From: Plutella xylostella
Lineage: Eukaryota > Arthropoda > Insecta > Lepidoptera > Plutellidae
Assembly (NCBI RefSeq): GCF_932276165.1
Contig: NC_064009.1
Coordinates: forward strand, 5,456,001-5,520,000
DNA: 64,000 bases
Reading direction: 5' to 3'
The translations under genes and the position numbers were made by a program. Position 1 is the first letter of the stretch. Every line of letters begins with the position of its first letter. The notes below the pieces were generated by a model. It made no database searches, had not been told where the DNA came from, and saw nothing but the letters and a program-made list of their open reading frames with translations. Of this stretch, positions 23,211 through 34,452 are shown in pieces.

Positions 23211-24068
23211 TCACCAGGCGTGAACTAGCGGGCTGGAGTAGGCGAGAGGGGCGGAGTGCAGCGCGTAGGAGTGAGCGAGAGGAGCGTAGCCGTGGTGCAC
23301 GGGCGAGGAGCGCACGTCCACGCGGGACTGGTGGGACACGGCGGCGGGGGCCACGTGGTACACGGGCGCCGCGGCGTGGTACACGGGGGCCACGGCGTGC
23401 GCCACCACGGCGGGGCTGGACACCACGTCCACGCGGCTCTGGTGCGACACGGCCGAGGGCGCGGCGTACGCCACGTGGGCGAGGGCCAGCGAGCGCTTCT
23501 TCAGGTAGTGGCCGTAGTAGCCGTGGGAGTAGGCGTTGTGCAGCGGAGCGGCGGCGTACTCGACCACGGCGGGGCTGGAGTGCACGTCCACGCGGGACTG
23601 GTGCGACACGGCGGAGGGCGCGGCGTAGTGCACGGGCGCGGCGTACGCCAAGTGGGGCGCGGAGTACGCCACGTGGGCCACGGCGGGGCTGGACACCACG
23701 TCCACTCGCGACTGGTGGGACACGGCGGCGGGCGCGGCGTAGGCGTAGTGGCCGACAGCCAGCGAGCGCTTCTTGAGGTAGTGCGCGGGCGCGGCGAGCG
23801 CGTGGTGGTAGGCGGGCGCGGAGTAGGCGAGCAGCGCGGGGCTGGAGTGCACGTCCACGCGGCTCTGGTGGGAGACGGCGGCGGGCGCGGCGTAGTGCAC
23901 GGGCGCGGCGTAGGCGACGGGCGCGTGCTCCAGCGCCTTGGCCTGCAGGTGCAGCGCGCGCGCCGCCAGCACGGCCGCCGGCTCCAGCGGCCGCCCGTGC
24001 GGGTCCAGCAGCACGTGTGACGCGCTCGCCGCTGCGCACACAGCCAGGAACACCACCAGCGATCTCAT
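23211..24068 (-). CDS. Secreted alanine-rich low-complexity cuticular protein, copy 2
   Basis: A 285-residue protein of the same length as copy 1 (19390-20247), differing only by one Ala to Ser change before the third SHQSRVDV repeat (near 23610). It has the same signal peptide, five SHQSRVDV repeats and two LKKRSLA sites, and ends in LVHAW. It is intronless and inverted relative to copy 1, so the two are tail to tail with 2.8 kb between them. The ATG (24066-24068) is preceded by the same 5' UTR as in copy 1 but by a different TATA box. Coding GC is far above that of the flanks. A recent inverted duplication or ongoing gene conversion would both explain the identity. Epidermal cuticle function is inferred from composition. 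Confidence 0.88.
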   Translation of the reverse strand: MRSLVVFLAVCAAASASHVLLDPHGRPLEPAAVLAARALHLQAKALEHAPVAYAAPVHYAAPAAVSHQSRVDVHSSPALLAYSAPAYHHALAAPAHYLKKRSLAVGHYAYAAPAAVSHQSRVDVVSSPAVAHVAYSAPHLAYAAPVHYAAPSAVSHQSRVDVHSSPAVVEYAAAPLHNAYSHGYYGHYLKKRSLALAHVAYAAPSAVSHQSRVDVVSSPAVVAHAVAPVYHAAAPVYHVAPAAVSHQSRVDVRSSPVHHGYAPLAHSYALHSAPLAYSSPLVHAW

Positions 24069-24122
24069 TCTGTGGTCTGTGTTCGGACAAACTATGTAGA
24101 TCACTTCGACCGCACACGGACG

Positions 24123-24158
24123 ACTGATACCTTCAGTTCGAATGGTATGCTTTTTATA
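24123..24158 (-). promoter_or_regulatory. Core promoter of cuticle gene 2
   Basis: TATAAAAA (inverse of 24151-24158) lies about 31 bp upstream of the initiator TCAGT (inverse of 24123-24127). The segment between the two boxes is unlike that of copy 1. Confidence 0.75.
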
Positions 24159-24159
24159 G

Positions 24160-25800
24160 TTGTACAATTAACATTGCCGCCTTATTATTTTAATGACTAT
24201 TAGTGAACTACAATGTCAAAGTAACACGAAAGTAATCTGACCTCGCGCCCAACGTACGCAAATACAAGTTGGAAGCGAGCTCCCGCCGCCGGCCGACGAC
24301 CAAGCCGGAAGTACGCACTGAGCACTCTCATTTTGACACGTAGGTAACCTAGACCAAGTTGGAAATTATTCAATAGATAGGTACTTGTGTACAACTTGTG
24401 TGTGTGATGTTTCCATGATAAATTATTCTACTTAATAGAACCTATGATGGACATGGAAATAACATTTTGTTCTTAATCTTGGTTACAAACACTAAGTACT
24501 TACTTTTTATCAAGTACTTGGTGAGCATTTGTAGCTCGAATTTATTAAAGTTTTTTCGTGCTAATCAAGCAACATAATTTATAAAATTGGTATTCCGAAA
24601 TCTAGTCAAGATTAAATTAATTATCCCAAAATACCCTATACCCTGCTGATATAATTCTAAAAGTAGGTACGTCTAGAAGCCAAGGATCGTACGCACTTCA
24701 TGCGACATAATACAAAGCGATAGAGTTTATCAATTGAAGTCCCCTATTTCAAAATTAAATTACCAGGTTCAGTTTTAAATTTCGTGGAAATAATAGCTCT
24801 TTCAATACACTCACACAATAAGTTCTGAAATACCTTCAGGCGGTTAAGTATGCTTCAAGTGAGAATTTCCCCGTTAAATCTTATAACTTATTTCATATAC
24901 GGGGTTGGAAAATAGCTCGTACTCTGGCGGAAACATACCTTTCTTCGTCTACACAATAAAATTTCTGTTTTATGAAAATTTACTAGTTTTTGAAACATAT
25001 ATTTTTATTTATCTTATAATGCTAAGTTGTTTCTTTAAAAATGGTGAGTTATTTTCGTTTAATGAGCCAGCATTCCCTCCAGGGCCTTACTTACTTTTCC
25101 ATTATTTAAATAAGGTTCGCTTTTGCTTGTTTCATCGGTGTTCATACGAAACGCTCTCTTTCAACATCCGGGTAGTACAATCAGGGAGGTCACTCTATCA
25201 TGACAAAAAACAAACGAACGATATCTGCATCATACAATTGGCATATTTACCGTCTGTTTTGTTTTGTTTATATTAGGAGTCGTGAGTGCAGTAGCGCTCT
25301 GAAACTTAGTTTTCCGTAAACTAGAGTGACCTCCTACAGTACCGTACAAAGGGAGGCTTCTATCACATAGCAACACCTCATGTTAAATGTCCCAGAATCG
25401 GATGCCGCCTGCGAAGATATTTGTTCTTTTGTCTAATTAAATATTTCATGTTTACTGTGTGTTACTAGCCGCTTATAAAGCTTACAATTTTCACTCGTGC
25501 TACTCGTGCTAGTGTGTTGCTAGTTCTGAGGTGGCACTAAGTATTAAGGGGAGACTATATTATTTACTTTATTTCTAAAGCACCCAAGTTCATAAGATGA
25601 AGATTATTCCTAGTAATTACAATTTTCAACCATCCTGTAATTATATTAAACCGGTACATACACTAACATGAAAAATTGTTGTTACATTTATGCTAGAGGT
25701 AAATAATATAACGATGTGATAATGGCGATAAATTATAACGTATGTTTTGTAAGGGTCGTAACATTATATTTATTTGTCTATTTGAATTTGTATTCCATAA
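24160..25800. other. Non-genic stretch between cuticle genes 2 and 3
   Basis: It contains a family C MITE (25184-25335). The 123-codon plus frame at 24905-25276 runs into that MITE and has no recognisable motif, so I do not treat it as a gene. Confidence 0.5.
25184..25335. mobile_element. MITE family C copy
   Basis: The termini GGAGGTCACTCT and AGAGTGACCTCC are exact inverses. The interior keeps the ACAAACGAACGATATC and GCAGTAGCGCTCTGAAAC family blocks. Its 152 bp and intact ends make it the best-preserved copy of the family in the window. Confidence 0.75.
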
Positions 25801-25900
25801 GCTCTCAAATATCACTTTATAAATAATTCATAAAATAAATACAAATATCAAAAACTACAAATATTCATAGCCGGATCTTCATCGCTGCGGTCGTTTTGGT

Positions 25901-26305
25901 TTACCAGGCGGAGGCGTAGAGCGAGGGCGCCCAGACGGAGCGCGCGCCCAGGGCTGGGGCGGCCACGTACTGCAGCAGGGCGGGCGGGGCCACAGCGTGC
26001 TCGACCACCGCTGGAGAGGTCCTTACATCCACGCGGGACTGGTGGGACACGGCCGAGCCTCCAGAGTACACGGTGTGCGCAGGCGCAGCGTACACCGCGC
26101 GGGCCTCCACCACGGGCTCCACTAGCTCGTAGACCGGCGCCTCAGCCACCGCCACCACCGCCGGCGAGGAGTGCACGTCCACGCGGCTTTGGTGGGACAC
26201 CGCCGACGGCAAGGCATAAGCCACTGCATGCCCAATAGACCTCTTCTCAAGAGGAGCAGCCACCGCCGCCGCGACCACAGCAAACAACACCACCAACGAA
26301 TTCAT
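25901..26305 (-). CDS. Secreted low-complexity cuticular protein, shorter paralogue
   Basis: A 134-residue secreted protein. MNSLVVLFAVVAAAVAA is a signal peptide, and the next residues PLEKRSIGHAV carry a dibasic site comparable to the LKKRSLA sites of the two larger copies. There are two SHQSRVDV(H/R)(S/T)SPAVV repeats, spaced by about 60 residues of Ala/Val/Glu/Pro-rich sequence. The C terminus ends in Trp, as in the larger paralogues. It is intronless and GC-rich, and same-strand with copy 2, 1.8 kb downstream of that gene's promoter. The start at 26305 rather than the upstream in-frame Met at 26341 is preferred, because it opens the signal peptide and follows the predicted initiator by about 60 bp. 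Same family as its neighbours; function by composition. Confidence 0.85.
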   Translation of the reverse strand: MNSLVVLFAVVAAAVAAPLEKRSIGHAVAYALPSAVSHQSRVDVHSSPAVVAVAEAPVYELVEPVVEARAVYAAPAHTVYSGGSAVSHQSRVDVRTSPAVVEHAVAPPALLQYVAAPALGARSVWAPSLYASAW

Positions 26306-26361
26306 CTTCAGAGGTCTGTGTTGGAATCCGGAACAGATCACTTCTTACCGAATGTCGGTCG

Positions 26362-26397
26362 ACTGATGCCTGTCTAACGTTCGTCCCGCTATTTATA
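26362..26397 (-). promoter_or_regulatory. Core promoter of cuticle gene 3
   Basis: TATAAATA (inverse of 26390-26397) is about 30 bp upstream of CATCAGTCG (initiator inverse of 26362-26366). The initiator wording ATCAGTCG is shared by all three cuticle genes. Confidence 0.75.
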
Positions 26398-27567
26398 CTG
26401 ATGATCATAATCTGTCAAGCTGAGGGCGGAGAGGACGGAACTGACCGTCCTTGCCGAAATCAGATCCTCAAAGGCCGCGCTGCTCGAGTTACGCCTTCTA
26501 TTCGTTGTAGCAAGGAGATAGTTGACATTTGACGACTGCCGTGAAGCCTACACGCAAAAAAGCTTGTCGCTAATCTACATTGTTTACGTCACTAAAACTA
26601 TTTACAAGGGCAGGTGTGTACCAATGGTGCTAGTATGTCCGCAAAACATCCGCAATGGTCACCAAGTGGGCTCACTCGGTTAGTCAAACGTTTAATTAAT
26701 CGGTAATTTGTTTTGGCGTGTAAGTACTAACCAATATTGCCTATTTTACATAACCAGATTCAAGTTACGAGTACTAGTGTTGACGATGAAACTGCCGTTA
26801 CTTAGGCGTGTAATAAATCAAAGTAGGTACCGCCGCCGATTTATCACCCGAAAAACAGGAAGGAACAAAATTGACCGGCGTTAATAGTCTTGCTAATTGC
26901 GAAAAGTATAACTGCGCAAATTTAATCGAATCTCATTAAATAAGTATAATACTACGTTTTAACTAAGATTTAATACTAATTTAAATTAAATTCCTTGCAA
27001 ATAACAGAAAATCCAAAATATGTGAAGGAATTCAACTTAGAGCTAATAGACAAATCGAAAGAATATTAGCAGGTAGTAATAATTATACCTATTCGACATA
27101 AACGATGACTCGCAAAATGGACAAACTTTTGTCAAAGACTTGGTATCAAATACATTATTTAATCTCAAAAAGCTACAAGATATCGCCTGCCATCTGCATA
27201 CCTGAATCTAATCGCATCCATTTTATACAGGGTTGTATATTGTGGCTGACGTGGTAACAGCACAAGTTATGATTTTGTACCATGAACCAAATAAAGGCAT
27301 GCCATTAACACTCTATGCATTGCAGGACGTTAAAATATGACCCACCTTTCAAATATAATGTTGAGAAGGTTTTGTACATGCAATAGTTGTATTGTGTTAC
27401 TACAATATTTGTATTATACCTACGCATATCAAGTACAAGTTAACATAGCTTCCTAGTTGCGTTTAAGTACAATAGGTAGTATTATGTACATTCATAATGA
27501 TTATGTAAGTTTAATTTAGTAAAGTACTTAGATAACTTATTGTTAAGTACATAAATCCTAATTCTAA

Positions 27568-27771
27568 TCCTAACTAATATTATAAATGCGAAAGTAACTA
27601 TGTCTGTCTGTCTGTCTGTTACTCTTTCAAGCCAAAACTACTGTACGGATTTGAATGAAATTTGGTATACATATGGTCTAGACCCTGGGAAAGAACATAG
27701 GCTACTTTTTATCCCGGAATTCCTACGGGAAAACTGTTTAAGGCGATGTGAAGCGCGCGGGAACAGCTAGT
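27568..27771 (+). mobile_element. Helitron-like non-autonomous element (Lep1-type)
   Basis: Begins TCCTAACTAATATTATAAAT, includes a GTCT microsatellite and the GGTATACATATGGTCTAGAC block, and ends CGCGGGAACAGCTAG followed by T. Same family as 17849-18070, opposite orientation. Confidence 0.7.
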
Positions 27772-28129
27772 TTATCATAATACTTATACCCACCAGGTAA
27801 AACTGTTTAACGAGATTAATCATTATAGAGCTTCCACTATGATATTGTATTTTTGACGTTTCCTTATGTCTGGTAAGTAGAGTTGGTTTTCCTTTGCAGT
27901 CATCAAATATGTATGGAATTTCGAATGTCAAAAAACCAATATTATAATGGACATAGTATAGGTCACCGAAAAAGTTACAGTCGTATTTTTTCTTTACCTA
28001 CATACCTACATCACAGGTTCACAGAATTGTTATAGCCAAAAGGGCAGTTACAGATGACTCGTAAGCGCGCCGCCAGTTAGTTTTAGTTAAGGTTATCTAT
28101 GCCATAAAAATCGTATGGTATTACGGGTA

Positions 28130-28306
28130 CAGTGCCCTGAGTGCGAGTTTTTTTAACCTTTCGAGAAGTGAAATCGAAACGCAGATTTTGTATGGCGCGG
28201 AGCTAGTACAGCTACTTACCGCTAGGTGGCGTGTCTAAAACGCCATACAAATTTGCGTTTCGATTTCACTTCTCGATAGGTTAAAAAACTCGCACTCAGG
28301 GCACTG
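28130..28306. mobile_element. Hairpin MITE (ends CAGTGCCCTGAGTGCGAG)
   Basis: The ends are perfect inverses for 18 bp, and the arms continue through TTAACCT/AGGTTAA and AGAAGTGAAATCGAAACGCA with its inverse, so 177 bp fold nearly end to end. No coding capacity. Confidence 0.8.
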
Positions 28307-29631
28307 ACTGGGTATGTATTATACCTAAGTATATAAGAAGTTTAAACCAAAGCCGCCATCTATCCATTCACTATTGAACGACTTTGAGGCTTCGAATTGA
28401 GATTTAAAACGAGTAGAGAGCCGTAGTAGAGCGAATCAAGTATTGCGGTAGCTAGGTACCGAAGGAGAAATCCGAGAAAAAACATCGAGAGCCTGCCAAC
28501 AACTTTGCTGTTAAGTTCTCACTATAACTCCTAGATGGCGCTGCCAAATAACATACCGTATTGTAAAAAAATTTACCTCGGAACCCTAGGATACTACCGG
28601 GATTATTATTATTACTTTATTTACTACTAATAATATGTATTTTCTATAATATAATGCTAAACATTTATGAAATGCAGCAAATCATTATTTCTATTTAAAG
28701 AGCTACAAATTTATAAAAAATTATAACCGATTGGAATGCTTGCCATAGTAAGTTGATTTCAGCAAAAAGTGCGATAGTGTTGCTTGTTTTATAAAAAGAA
28801 CATAAGTTCTGTGCATATAACAATGACCAAAATAAAACAGATGTAAATAAGTTTAAGTTCCATAAGATGTTATCCAGATCGCTTTCGCGGTTTCGCGGAT
28901 GTGACGTCACGACGCGGTCCGCCTCCCACAATCACCAATTCTACATTCACCGCAAATCAGATCACTGTAAATATGAAGAAAGTGCATTGTAAAGAGTTTT
29001 TATTCCAGAGCCTTATAATATCCTATAAGATTACAGTACCTAAAGTTATTTTATATGATGTTATTATATACCTACCATAAACATGACGCTGCAAAAAGGA
29101 TAAAGTACTTATTCCTGTTTTTGCACAGCAAACCTCTGTATAAACATCCCTTACACATCTCTCTACCTTCTATTAATAACCACCATTCCGCAACAATCCA
29201 AACATAAACACAACGTGGAAATACCCGCAATCTAAACATCCAATTACCGCTAAGGTTACCTCTATTACTTCATAAACCTTCACTGCATTCAATAATGGCT
29301 GTGAGATAGAATAGATCGAAAGGTGCGTAAAAACCTGGCGTCCAGAGTTTCCTGCGAGTATCCTTGGAGACGCGGGAAGCCCAGTGTTCAGTGTTGCCAC
29401 AACAATCGAACATAAGTAGGCCATCGAGTTTATTGGGACAGAGATATCTGTAGAGTCGCTATAGTAGAATAGAATACTCTTTATTTTGCGCCATGGGAGA
29501 AAATATTACGAGTATTTTACACTAGTAATGGTTGATTTTATGAAGCACTTTTATGTTTCAACTTTGATGTTAGGTTAGAAACTTGTGTTACAAGATACGT
29601 ATGTGCATAAAATCTACGTAAGAAGTATTCG

Positions 29632-29829
29632 TTGTGCAGCGAGTGCGGCGTGGAGAAGGACCAGCACGTGCTGCGGGACTGTGTCCGGAACGAGGCCGTC
29701 AGGGCATCACTGTATGATAATCACATATTTCGGGAGGTAGGGGGATGTAATCTGGCGTTAGCTATCCCTTGGTCTGATGAGGCTCGATCTCTTTATAAAT
29801 TAGTTAAGGTAGCACTTAAGAATAGATGA
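29632..29829 (+). pseudogene. C-terminal fragment of a LINE reverse-transcriptase ORF
   Basis: The 65-codon frame begins with a C-x2-C-x6-H-x4-C cluster (CSECGVEKDQHVLRDC). This pattern is typical of the far C terminus of non-LTR retrotransposon ORF2 proteins, after the reverse-transcriptase domain. The rest, up to the stop, has no catalytic motif. The upstream part is missing, so it is a 5'-truncated copy. The assignment rests on the zinc-knuckle spacing and position before a stop. Confidence 0.55.
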
Positions 29830-32627
29830 TAAGCTTGATTTGTTTTGCCCCTACGAGGGCGACATGGTCAGTAGTCACATCAAGTGTACCAAGCTATCTA
29901 TAAAAACAAAAGATTTTTAAAAAAACTTGTAATTCTTGCGGTTATGTGTCTGTAAATACGAACCACTAAAAGATACAAATAATAATTAAATAATTATGAT
30001 TGCATGTTAGGTATATAACCAGCTACAAAACATATTTGACATAACCCAATCTTGGAACTAAAATATATTTTATTAATATAACTAACTGTTGCCGTTTGTT
30101 TATGCCTTCATATTTTTCATAGGAATCCCGATTGGCTAATGCCATTGAAATCCGTTCAGTATTTTTTACGCGAAACAGTAACAAACATTCATTTAAAAAA
30201 TCCATCACTAGTTGTCTACTCCATATATTTTTGCTTCGCCTAATTCGGCAAGTGTGACCCTCGCTCCATGCAGCGCGGGAAACCCGCCGCCACCACGCCA
30301 AGCCATCGTCATTGCAACACCATCTTCTCAGTATTTGACCAAAACATAACCACAAGTAACATGCACGAAGAGAATAACCTTCACAACGTTTTGCAAGCCG
30401 AAAATACGCGTATGCATGACGCATATTTTATTTAGTTTTCTGTGCAGATCCTTATTGTTACAACTGAATTCGCATGTGTTGTTAAAATGCATGCAGAACC
30501 TTGACCTATTACGGAAAATATGATTCATCCATGTGACATCTGTTTTAGAGATGCTTAGAAAGCTCCAAGCATTGCTTACATCTCAAACTCAAACTGTTTT
30601 AAAATACCAAGATTACCTGTAGAACTATATCTTGTACTTACCTATATTAATTATTCTAAAGCAATGCGTTGCACATTCAGGTATCTTCCTCCACAATTAC
30701 ATCATAGTCAGTCAGTAAGACGAACCGGACTAGCGGCGGCAAAAAATGTAAACATCATCTTCAGGCATGGCCGACCCCGATCCATAATCATTACCGTCTT
30801 AAATAGCATTCACTCTATCTATTTTTATAGCGCTATTCATTGCTTAAGATAGAAAGAGACAAAACATGATGTGGTCGAGAGTAATTGCAATGTTACATCA
30901 CTCTACGATGCACACGTTGGCATAGGAAGGAATTTGTACTCTAAAAAGTTTGTTGAACTATACGCGATCGCATCTTTTTTATTATAAGATTGTACTCGTA
31001 TCTATCTGAGTAGATATAAATATAACCATCATTCATTGTTTCATAAATTTGCGATTACAGAGAAATATTCCAACTTGCAATAATTTTATCATAGTATGGC
31101 ATAAGTACTTAGATGTTTATTTTTATGTATCTTATTAAATATGGTTATGTCACACAAAAACATAACCCAACTAAAGGTCAAAGTTAATTTGAAGCACAGT
31201 AACAAAACAATGAACACAAACAATACGTTTTCTTCGACTCCTAACAAACAGAGAAACCGTCCAATTAAGTTTACGGTAGAAATGGTTCAGCGAACCATTG
31301 CGCCATGCTGCGGCGACGTCATGCGTCATGCACCAGCGGCAGCGCAGGTCCGGCTGCGGGGAACCCCTCTTGTGCAACTGCAGCATGCAAGCCGCCCAAT
31401 CGCAAGATCCTTGAATCTAACTGGGGCATATTGGAATTAATTGCTCTTTAATGTTGTTGGGTATTTCTGTTGCCGTTCCAATAATTTGCGGGTGCTGAAT
31501 ACAGTGTAATGCTAGTTTAAGTAATTGGATTTTAAGTGCATGCATGATGTTCATCAGTTTCAATGCACTGACTTTCAGCCTGATAGGTTTTGTCTGATTA
31601 AAATCAACTAAGATACACGCCTAACATGTTCTTTATTTATATTTTTTATTATGTTCTTGTTCAGTAAGAATCCCAGAAAGGTTCGAAACCAATAAACCTA
31701 GATTTGTATCGTAACCAAAATCACACGGTGTGTTGCGATTAACGATACTCAAAATTTACCAATAACGCTTACCAATACTGGCGTTCATCCATTTAAGTAT
31801 CTACCATGTAACTAAACTACCTTTTGGCACCAGTGTGTAATACCAACCGCTAGAAAGGAAGTGTGGACTATTAGTTTTACAACAGAACTTACACAGTTCG
31901 TTGAACTCTTTTGTATAGTACATTGGAAAACTCGTAGCCGCTGCGTAGCGGGCATGCTACGAAATTTTTATTTTGGACTATTTACAGTTTTGTTATTTGC
32001 GTGTCTCTAGATTTACATAAAACGTTTATTTAAGAGTTTTAATAGTATTTTTGATCAATATTTTTCTCTCGGTAAATAATCATTTACTCAGGGTTTTATT
32101 AAAGGATATTTATGTTTGATGGAAAAAATAATAATAAGGATCTCAGTTCTCTGAATACGTACTTCATTTATCTACAGAATGAGAATAGCTTGTTATGTTT
32201 AATATACTTATTTATACAGAACTTTTTAAAACTCCTACATCTCACAATCTACATACTTACTAGCTTTCTAGGCCAATCGCAGAATCGAACTAATTTAATT
32301 TAGTAATCGATACCAATTATTTGGAAGTTAGTAGGTCATGATATCCTTATTCGATTCCTAACGATGAGTGAAAGCTGATTATCTCCTATTAAAGAGATGT
32401 TTACCACTCTGTTTGTAATCGTGTGTTATGCGATTATGTCATTGTGTGTTGTAACTTGGAACAAGAACAATGCAGAACTGTTGAATGCATTTGAACTAAG
32501 CCTCGCTGCACCTCAGAATAGTAATCTATCCAGCTGAATCTGATTATAACCATTTATTAGCGTTGGCTTATTATACTCTATGTATTACACCCATTAATTA
32601 TGTTAAAATTGTATCTTCCATCCAAAG

Positions 32628-32765
32628 GTTGTCTGGTAGAGATTGCTTTAAGCAATAAGACCGCCTTTTTTGTACTATGTTATATATAAGTTGTGATATT
32701 GTGATGTTTTCTTTAATGGTGCAAAATAAGAGTATTCTATTCTATTCTATTATATTCTATTACAT
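32628..32765 (+). mobile_element. LINE 3' tail ending in (ATTCT)n
   Basis: GGTTGTCTGGTAGAGATTGC, then GCAATAAGACCGCC, and at the end AAAATAAGAGTATTCTATTC with repeated ATTCT units (32738-32763). This is a frequently met 3' UTR of lepidopteran non-LTR elements. 5'-truncated, no ORF. Confidence 0.65.
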
Positions 32766-32877
32766 ATAAATTCGTTGTTTACTTTCAAAACCTATATGAT
32801 ATAACTCAGTTGAAACTCAATTTAAGGGTAACAAATCCACCGACCCCCAAACACAGTTGTTCCATTCGGTTCTACCT

Positions 32878-33645
32878 TTTTTGGCCTAAGATTTATTTGC
32901 CTAATCTCGTATTGCATAGTAACGTTTGGTCAAAGTCTCGTTTCGCCGAAAATCGTATGGCATAAATCTCGTTTAGTAAAAAGTTATTTCGCATAATCTT
33001 GTTTAGCCTAATAATGGTATGGCCAAATCTCAATTAGCCTAACAATACTATGGCATAGCTTATACAAACTACTATATTAGGCTCATTTGGCTTTAACTTT
33101 GACGAAACGTCTCCCTACATAGCGCAAACAGGTGCCTTGCATTGCATTATTAAATTTTCCGCTATGTGGGAAACGCTCCGCTCCGCTTGGCTGCGCTCCG
33201 CTTTGCTTTCGACGAACATGTGCACCTAACACGCTCCTCCTCGCTTTTCTCGTCGTCGCACCTATCTTAAGGTTTCGATCCCATGGGGTTTAATGGCGTT
33301 TGTAATCATTATAATGGTTATTCACTTTCAATATTTTGATCATTCAATATCGTGATTTTCGGGATGTAGGAGAAAAATACCACAATTTGTACATTTAAAA
33401 CATACTTAATATAGTATTTATGAAGATAATATTAGGAGAAACAAGATTATACCAATACGAACAATTTGAGCAAACGAGACTTAGGTAGCTGTTTCAAGTT
33501 TATGCCAAAAGAGTTTTAGACGAAACGAGTCTTATGCCACATAAGTCTTGGCGAAATGATGATTCTACCAAAAAAGTTTAGACCTTACGAGTTATGCGAA
33601 ACGAGTTTAGGGTAATAAAGATTAGGCGAGATGAGGGTAACCCGT
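32878..33645. repeat. Inverted pair of degenerate ~15-bp tandem arrays
   Basis: From 32878 to about 33070 a loose unit like TTTNGCNTAATCTCG is repeated about twelve times with substitutions and small indels. From about 33433 to 33645 similar units appear on the opposite strand (CGAGATTAxGCNAAA wording). The 360-bp centre includes a GC-rich piece with GCTCCGCTCCGCTTGG near 33174. Not explained by any gene or by the other repeats in the window. Possibly the ends of an unknown foldback-type element. Confidence 0.6.
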
Positions 33646-34306
33646 TCCATTCATATAAATTGATTTTATAAGGACATAAGCATATCTTTATTTTTTTACG
33701 TCATGGTATGTAGGTATACCTAAGGTACCTAGTAAAATCATTTAAGTAACTATAAAATTCATTCATTCAAAAAATATATAACTGATAAAATATTTACAAA
33801 GAGACATGTTCATTAAAAATAACAACACCAATACCTTTAACTTCTTCCCGTCTCAAGATACCCACCATAATTATTATTGATTTTAGTTGTTGTATAATAA
33901 TTAGCACTTACTAACCAAAATATGATATTATTTTACACAAATATTACATTTTCAGTAGTACATTTAAATTAAAAGGTTTTTTACTTTCATTAAAATTTAT
34001 TTTGCATCCGAGTACTGATACATTTCAGCCTAGAAAAAACACAAGATCCGCCACTCCGACCTCCATATCTCCCTATTACCTAATAAATACTCGGAACCGA
34101 CTCATTCAGCCATTGGGCAAAGGGTTGATCAATGACGATGACGTCAAACCTCTACCACGTTACCTTACGATAGCGTCGTTCATCGCTAAACTGTGAAAGA
34201 TCTAGGCTTGACGACTGTACTTGGTGGTGTGATAGAGTCTCGTGGTAGAGGCAGGCCCGACGCGTCTTACCAAATCGCTCTGCAAGCATCTTTGTGCCGG
34301 TCGAAG

Positions 34307-34347
34307 TATAAAGCTTGGAGGTGGTAGAGCGAGCAAGGCATTCAGAC
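34307..34347 (+). promoter_or_regulatory. Putative core promoter of the scarface-like gene
   Basis: TATAAAG at 34307-34313 and an initiator-like TTCAGAC at 34341-34347, spaced by about 30 bp, upstream of a candidate non-coding first exon. Confidence 0.5.
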
Positions 34348-34452
34348 GCTAACAGTGCACCAGTGAAGTGGTAGAAAGTACAGTTCTATATTTAGCAGAA
34401 CAACAAAAAATAACAATATCTGTCTAAATATAAAAAGAAACAAAATACAAAA
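34344..34452 (+). other. Candidate 5' UTR exon of the scarface-like gene
   Basis: It starts at the predicted initiator and ends in a strong splice donor (AAAA then GTAAGTG at 34453). It contains no ATG. The next acceptor, TTTCACAG at 35672-35679, opens the first coding exon three bases before its ATG. The link is inferred from splice signals. Confidence 0.5.

Larger units (their letters stand above)
26400..34300. other. Non-genic stretch between the cuticle cluster and the scarface-like gene
   Basis: It contains a Helitron-like copy (27568-27771), a hairpin MITE (28130-28306), LINE relics (29632-29829 and 32628-32765), a degraded Helitron-like fragment near 30140-30190, and the inverted degenerate array at 32878-33645. 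A 99-codon plus frame at 31141-31440 is unrecognised. No gene exon could be supported. Confidence 0.5.

Noticed and set aside
24905..25276. 123-codon plus-strand frame
   Set aside because: AT-rich composition, no motif, and its last third is inside a family C MITE.
30023..30424. 133-codon minus-strand frame
   Set aside because: It overlaps a degraded Helitron-like fragment (around 30140-30190) and has no recognisable motif.
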